Source of the DNA: Streptococcus infantis
GTDB taxonomy: Bacteria; Bacillota; Bacilli; Lactobacillales; Streptococcaceae
Assembly: GCF_019929665.1 (NCBI RefSeq)
Contig: NZ_JAHZPZ010000001.1
Location: forward strand, 496,001-560,000
Reading direction: 5' to 3'
DNA: 64,000 nt
The notes below the pieces were generated by a model, which saw nothing but the letters and a program-made list of their open reading frames with translations, searched no databases and was not told the origin of the DNA. This document shows, piece after piece, positions 62,380-64,000 of the stretch. A program made the position numbers and the translations under genes. Within the stretch, counting starts at the first letter, position 1. Every line of letters begins with the position of its first letter.

Positions 62380-62981
62380 TAAAATAGATTAAAAATTTTC
62401 ATAATATAGAGATTTAGCTGAACCTGTCTAGAGTAATAATAGTTTCCCCCATCCACATAAAGTTCTCCACCTTGAAAAATAGAAATGGGATTGATGTAGC
62501 GATAGGTTTTCCCTGTTGTATTTCCTAATATAGGCGCAACTGTATCTCTGGAGTATTGCTTAGCTAGTACAAGAGTATTCTTTTTCCCATTCTGGGCGAT
62601 AAAATCGATATAAGCAGGTCCAAAGTTATAAGCTTGAATGGCTGTCCAGACATCCACTCCTTTTTCTTGAGCTAGATAGAGATTTTCTGTCAAGGTTTGA
62701 ACTCCTTGACGAATACTACTTGCGTTATCGTTTATGGTATCGGTAGAGCCACTAGCAGATTCACTTGACTGCATCACGTCCCCTTCTTTACCCTTAGTTT
62801 CTGTATAAATCATGGCGAGCACAAGCTCTTCGTTTGCTGGGGTATCTCTTTCATTCAAGATTTCGCGAACCATGGGTTGGTAGGTCATGACTTGTTTGAC
62901 ATCCTGACGAATCAGATAAGCTTTATATCCAGCGAAAAGGAAGACTGCTAGTACCAGCATTCTTCGTATAAATTTAAACAT
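62379..62981 (-). CDS. pvaA: Lysozyme-like protein PvaA
   Basis: 200 residues. One N-terminal membrane anchor ([17 protein letters not shown]), then a lysozyme-like (PF13702) domain with the catalytic Glu in [15 protein letters not shown] near residue 62 and [15 protein letters not shown] near 122. Matches the pneumococcal vaccine antigen A family, a wall-associated probable peptidoglycan hydrolase. Its start overlaps the last base of the nucleoid-associated gene, so coupled. Confidence 0.9.
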   Translation of the reverse strand: MFKFIRRMLVLAVFLFAGYKAYLIRQDVKQVMTYQPMVREILNERDTPANEELVLAMIYTETKGKEGDVMQSSESASGSTDTINDNASSIRQGVQTLTENLYLAQEKGVDVWTAIQAYNFGPAYIDFIAQNGKKNTLVLAKQYSRDTVAPILGNTTGKTYRYINPISIFQGGELYVDGGNYYYSRQVQLNLYIMKIFNLF

Positions 62982-63955
62982 TATTTATTTTGTATATCCT
63001 CGATGTTTTTGATTAAGATAGAATAGGTTCCATTATCGTTTTGGATAAACTCAACTGATTCCGCATCTTGATAGACATTGTTTGGTACGATGAGTTCAAT
63101 TCCGTTTGACAAGGAAAGTTTCTGATTCTCAAATCTCTTTAACTGACGACTGGCATCAATTTCATCAAACTGTACTGGCTCTGGTACCGCTTCTTTGACC
63201 TGGTCAATGAAGCTAAGTCGAGCAGTAAGATTATTGTCAAAAAGATCATTGGCTAATTTTTCTGGAGAGAGCTCATTATTCTCTTCAAGATTATTGAAAA
63301 TTGCTGATTTTACCTTGGATTGAAATTGAAAATCATCTGTGTTAAAGGTTTCGGCAATCTTTTGAGCCGTTTTTTCTAGTTCCTTAATGGATTTCTTTGG
63401 TGAAATCTTTGGTTGTGCTTGAATAAGATTCTCAGAAAAATAGTTTAAAAAGGCTCCATTATACTTGATGCGTTTTTCAATCAAGTGATACTTGCGACTT
63501 TGAAGATTAACAACTAGTGCTTCATCTGCTCCAGTTCCAAATCCAGGTAGGTTATTCTGAGTCAGTTTGATTGGATTGTCAACCTCGCCACCCAAGTGTG
63601 TCAAAGTTTCGCGTAATGCAATTCGTAGAAAGGCAAAGTGGTCTACTCCCTCTTTTGAAAACTGGACAAAAACCAAGTCATTCGTCTTTTGGTTTTCAGA
63701 TACAGAGAATTCCTCTTTCCAGAGATTAGCAATTGTAACAGATGTTTCCATTAAATCATCTGTGATGTGGTTGAAAAATGGATTATCCTCTTCAAAAATA
63801 CCAGTTTTGGCATCATCCGAATACACACGCTCCACTTTTTTACGCAAGTATTCCTCGATTTTAGGAGTGATATTGAGAAACTTATCCGCCAAGAACAACT
63901 CTGTGTCATCAGGGATGAACTGATGGATAATGGCTTTCTTAATATAAATATCCAT
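62981..63955 (-). CDS. Nucleoid-associated protein (NdpA/YejK family)
   Basis: 324 residues. Layout of the 37-kDa nucleoid-associated family (PF04245): [20 protein letters not shown] at the start, [20 protein letters not shown] near 113 and the C-terminal SIDDQVK-like region. Reads leftwards from glyA with a 6-base gap; translationally linked to pvaA. Confidence 0.88.
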   Translation of the reverse strand: MDIYIKKAIIHQFIPDDTELFLADKFLNITPKIEEYLRKKVERVYSDDAKTGIFEEDNPFFNHITDDLMETSVTIANLWKEEFSVSENQKTNDLVFVQFSKEGVDHFAFLRIALRETLTHLGGEVDNPIKLTQNNLPGFGTGADEALVVNLQSRKYHLIEKRIKYNGAFLNYFSENLIQAQPKISPKKSIKELEKTAQKIAETFNTDDFQFQSKVKSAIFNNLEENNELSPEKLANDLFDNNLTARLSFIDQVKEAVPEPVQFDEIDASRQLKRFENQKLSLSNGIELIVPNNVYQDAESVEFIQNDNGTYSILIKNIEDIQNK

Positions 63956-63961
63956 AAAATA

Positions 63962-64000
63962 TTAGTCCTCATATAATGGGAAGGCATCTGTCAAGGATTT
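63962..64000 (-). CDS. glyA: Serine hydroxymethyltransferase, C-terminal end (partial)
   Basis: The last 12 codons and stop on the minus strand read KSLTDAFPLYED, which matches the end of streptococcal GlyA. The rest of the gene lies outside the window. The call rests on a short sequence plus the known glyA - nucleoid protein - pvaA order. Confidence 0.6.
   Translation of the reverse strand, partial: KSLTDAFPLYED

Overview
The window is chromosomal DNA from a mitis-group Streptococcus (S. mitis, S. oralis or S. pneumoniae type). This rests on the low GC content, AGGAGG-type ribosome binding sites and several lineage markers: XerS with a difSL site, PvaA, the agmatine/carboxyspermidine polyamine operon, SPJ_0845-type and DUF4649 small proteins, and a Mega macrolide-efflux element. 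The proteins read like close relatives of pneumococcal ones. The recombinase site suggests the left end lies at the replication terminus: genes left of about 7.0 kb run rightwards and most genes right of it run leftwards, so both sides mainly point at dif.

Layout. 0-5.8 kb: acoABCL (pyruvate/acetoin dehydrogenase type E1-alpha, E1-beta, E2, E3) and lplA. 5.9-11.5 kb: xerS and its dif site, then an accessory defence patch. That patch holds a truncated EcoRI-type methylase and two different Abi_2 (HEPN, Rx4H) abortive-infection genes. Each Abi gene has an apparent independent small RNA (good promoter plus intrinsic terminator), and the second cassette sits inside a broken DUF5677-like gene. 11.6-31.6 kb: mostly core genes (ClC channel, rnhB, rbgA, pta, rluD-type, nadK, relQ, CYTH protein, prs, cysteine desulfurase, rex, radC, metY, VIT transporter, PspC, sprT, tex, a permease pair). 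31.7-32.6 kb: an AbrB/Doc toxin-antitoxin pair and a possible tiny CxC protein. 32.7-39.8 kb: the polyamine operon speA-speE-lys1-nspC-aguA-aguB, read leftwards from a promoter about 400 bases upstream of the speA start, through a long structured leader that ends in a terminator hairpin.

40-59.9 kb is accessory. It starts with two related membrane proteins, a DUF4300 lipoprotein and a lipid kinase. A patchwork of hypothetical genes and gene fragments follows (nucleotidyltransferase, S51-type peptidase, GNAT/AAC(6')-like, TfoX-N, CPBP protease, GmrSD restriction enzyme). Next is the Mega element: an umuC remnant, a YolD-like gene, DUF5960, msrD and mef(E), with both macrolide-sensing leader peptides visible. 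Six degraded copies of a 23S rRNA methyltransferase 3' end are scattered from 47.2 to 59.8 kb. The intact gene (rlmD/rumA) starts the conserved block at 59.9 kb. I read this as a record of repeated insertion at the rum 3' end.

59.9-64 kb: rlmD, a DUF1002 exported protein, pvaA, a nucleoid-associated protein and the last codons of glyA.

The strongest leads are the two Abi-plus-RNA cassettes, the array of rum 3'-end fragments, and the structured leader of the polyamine operon. I saw no tRNA, rRNA or CRISPR array.
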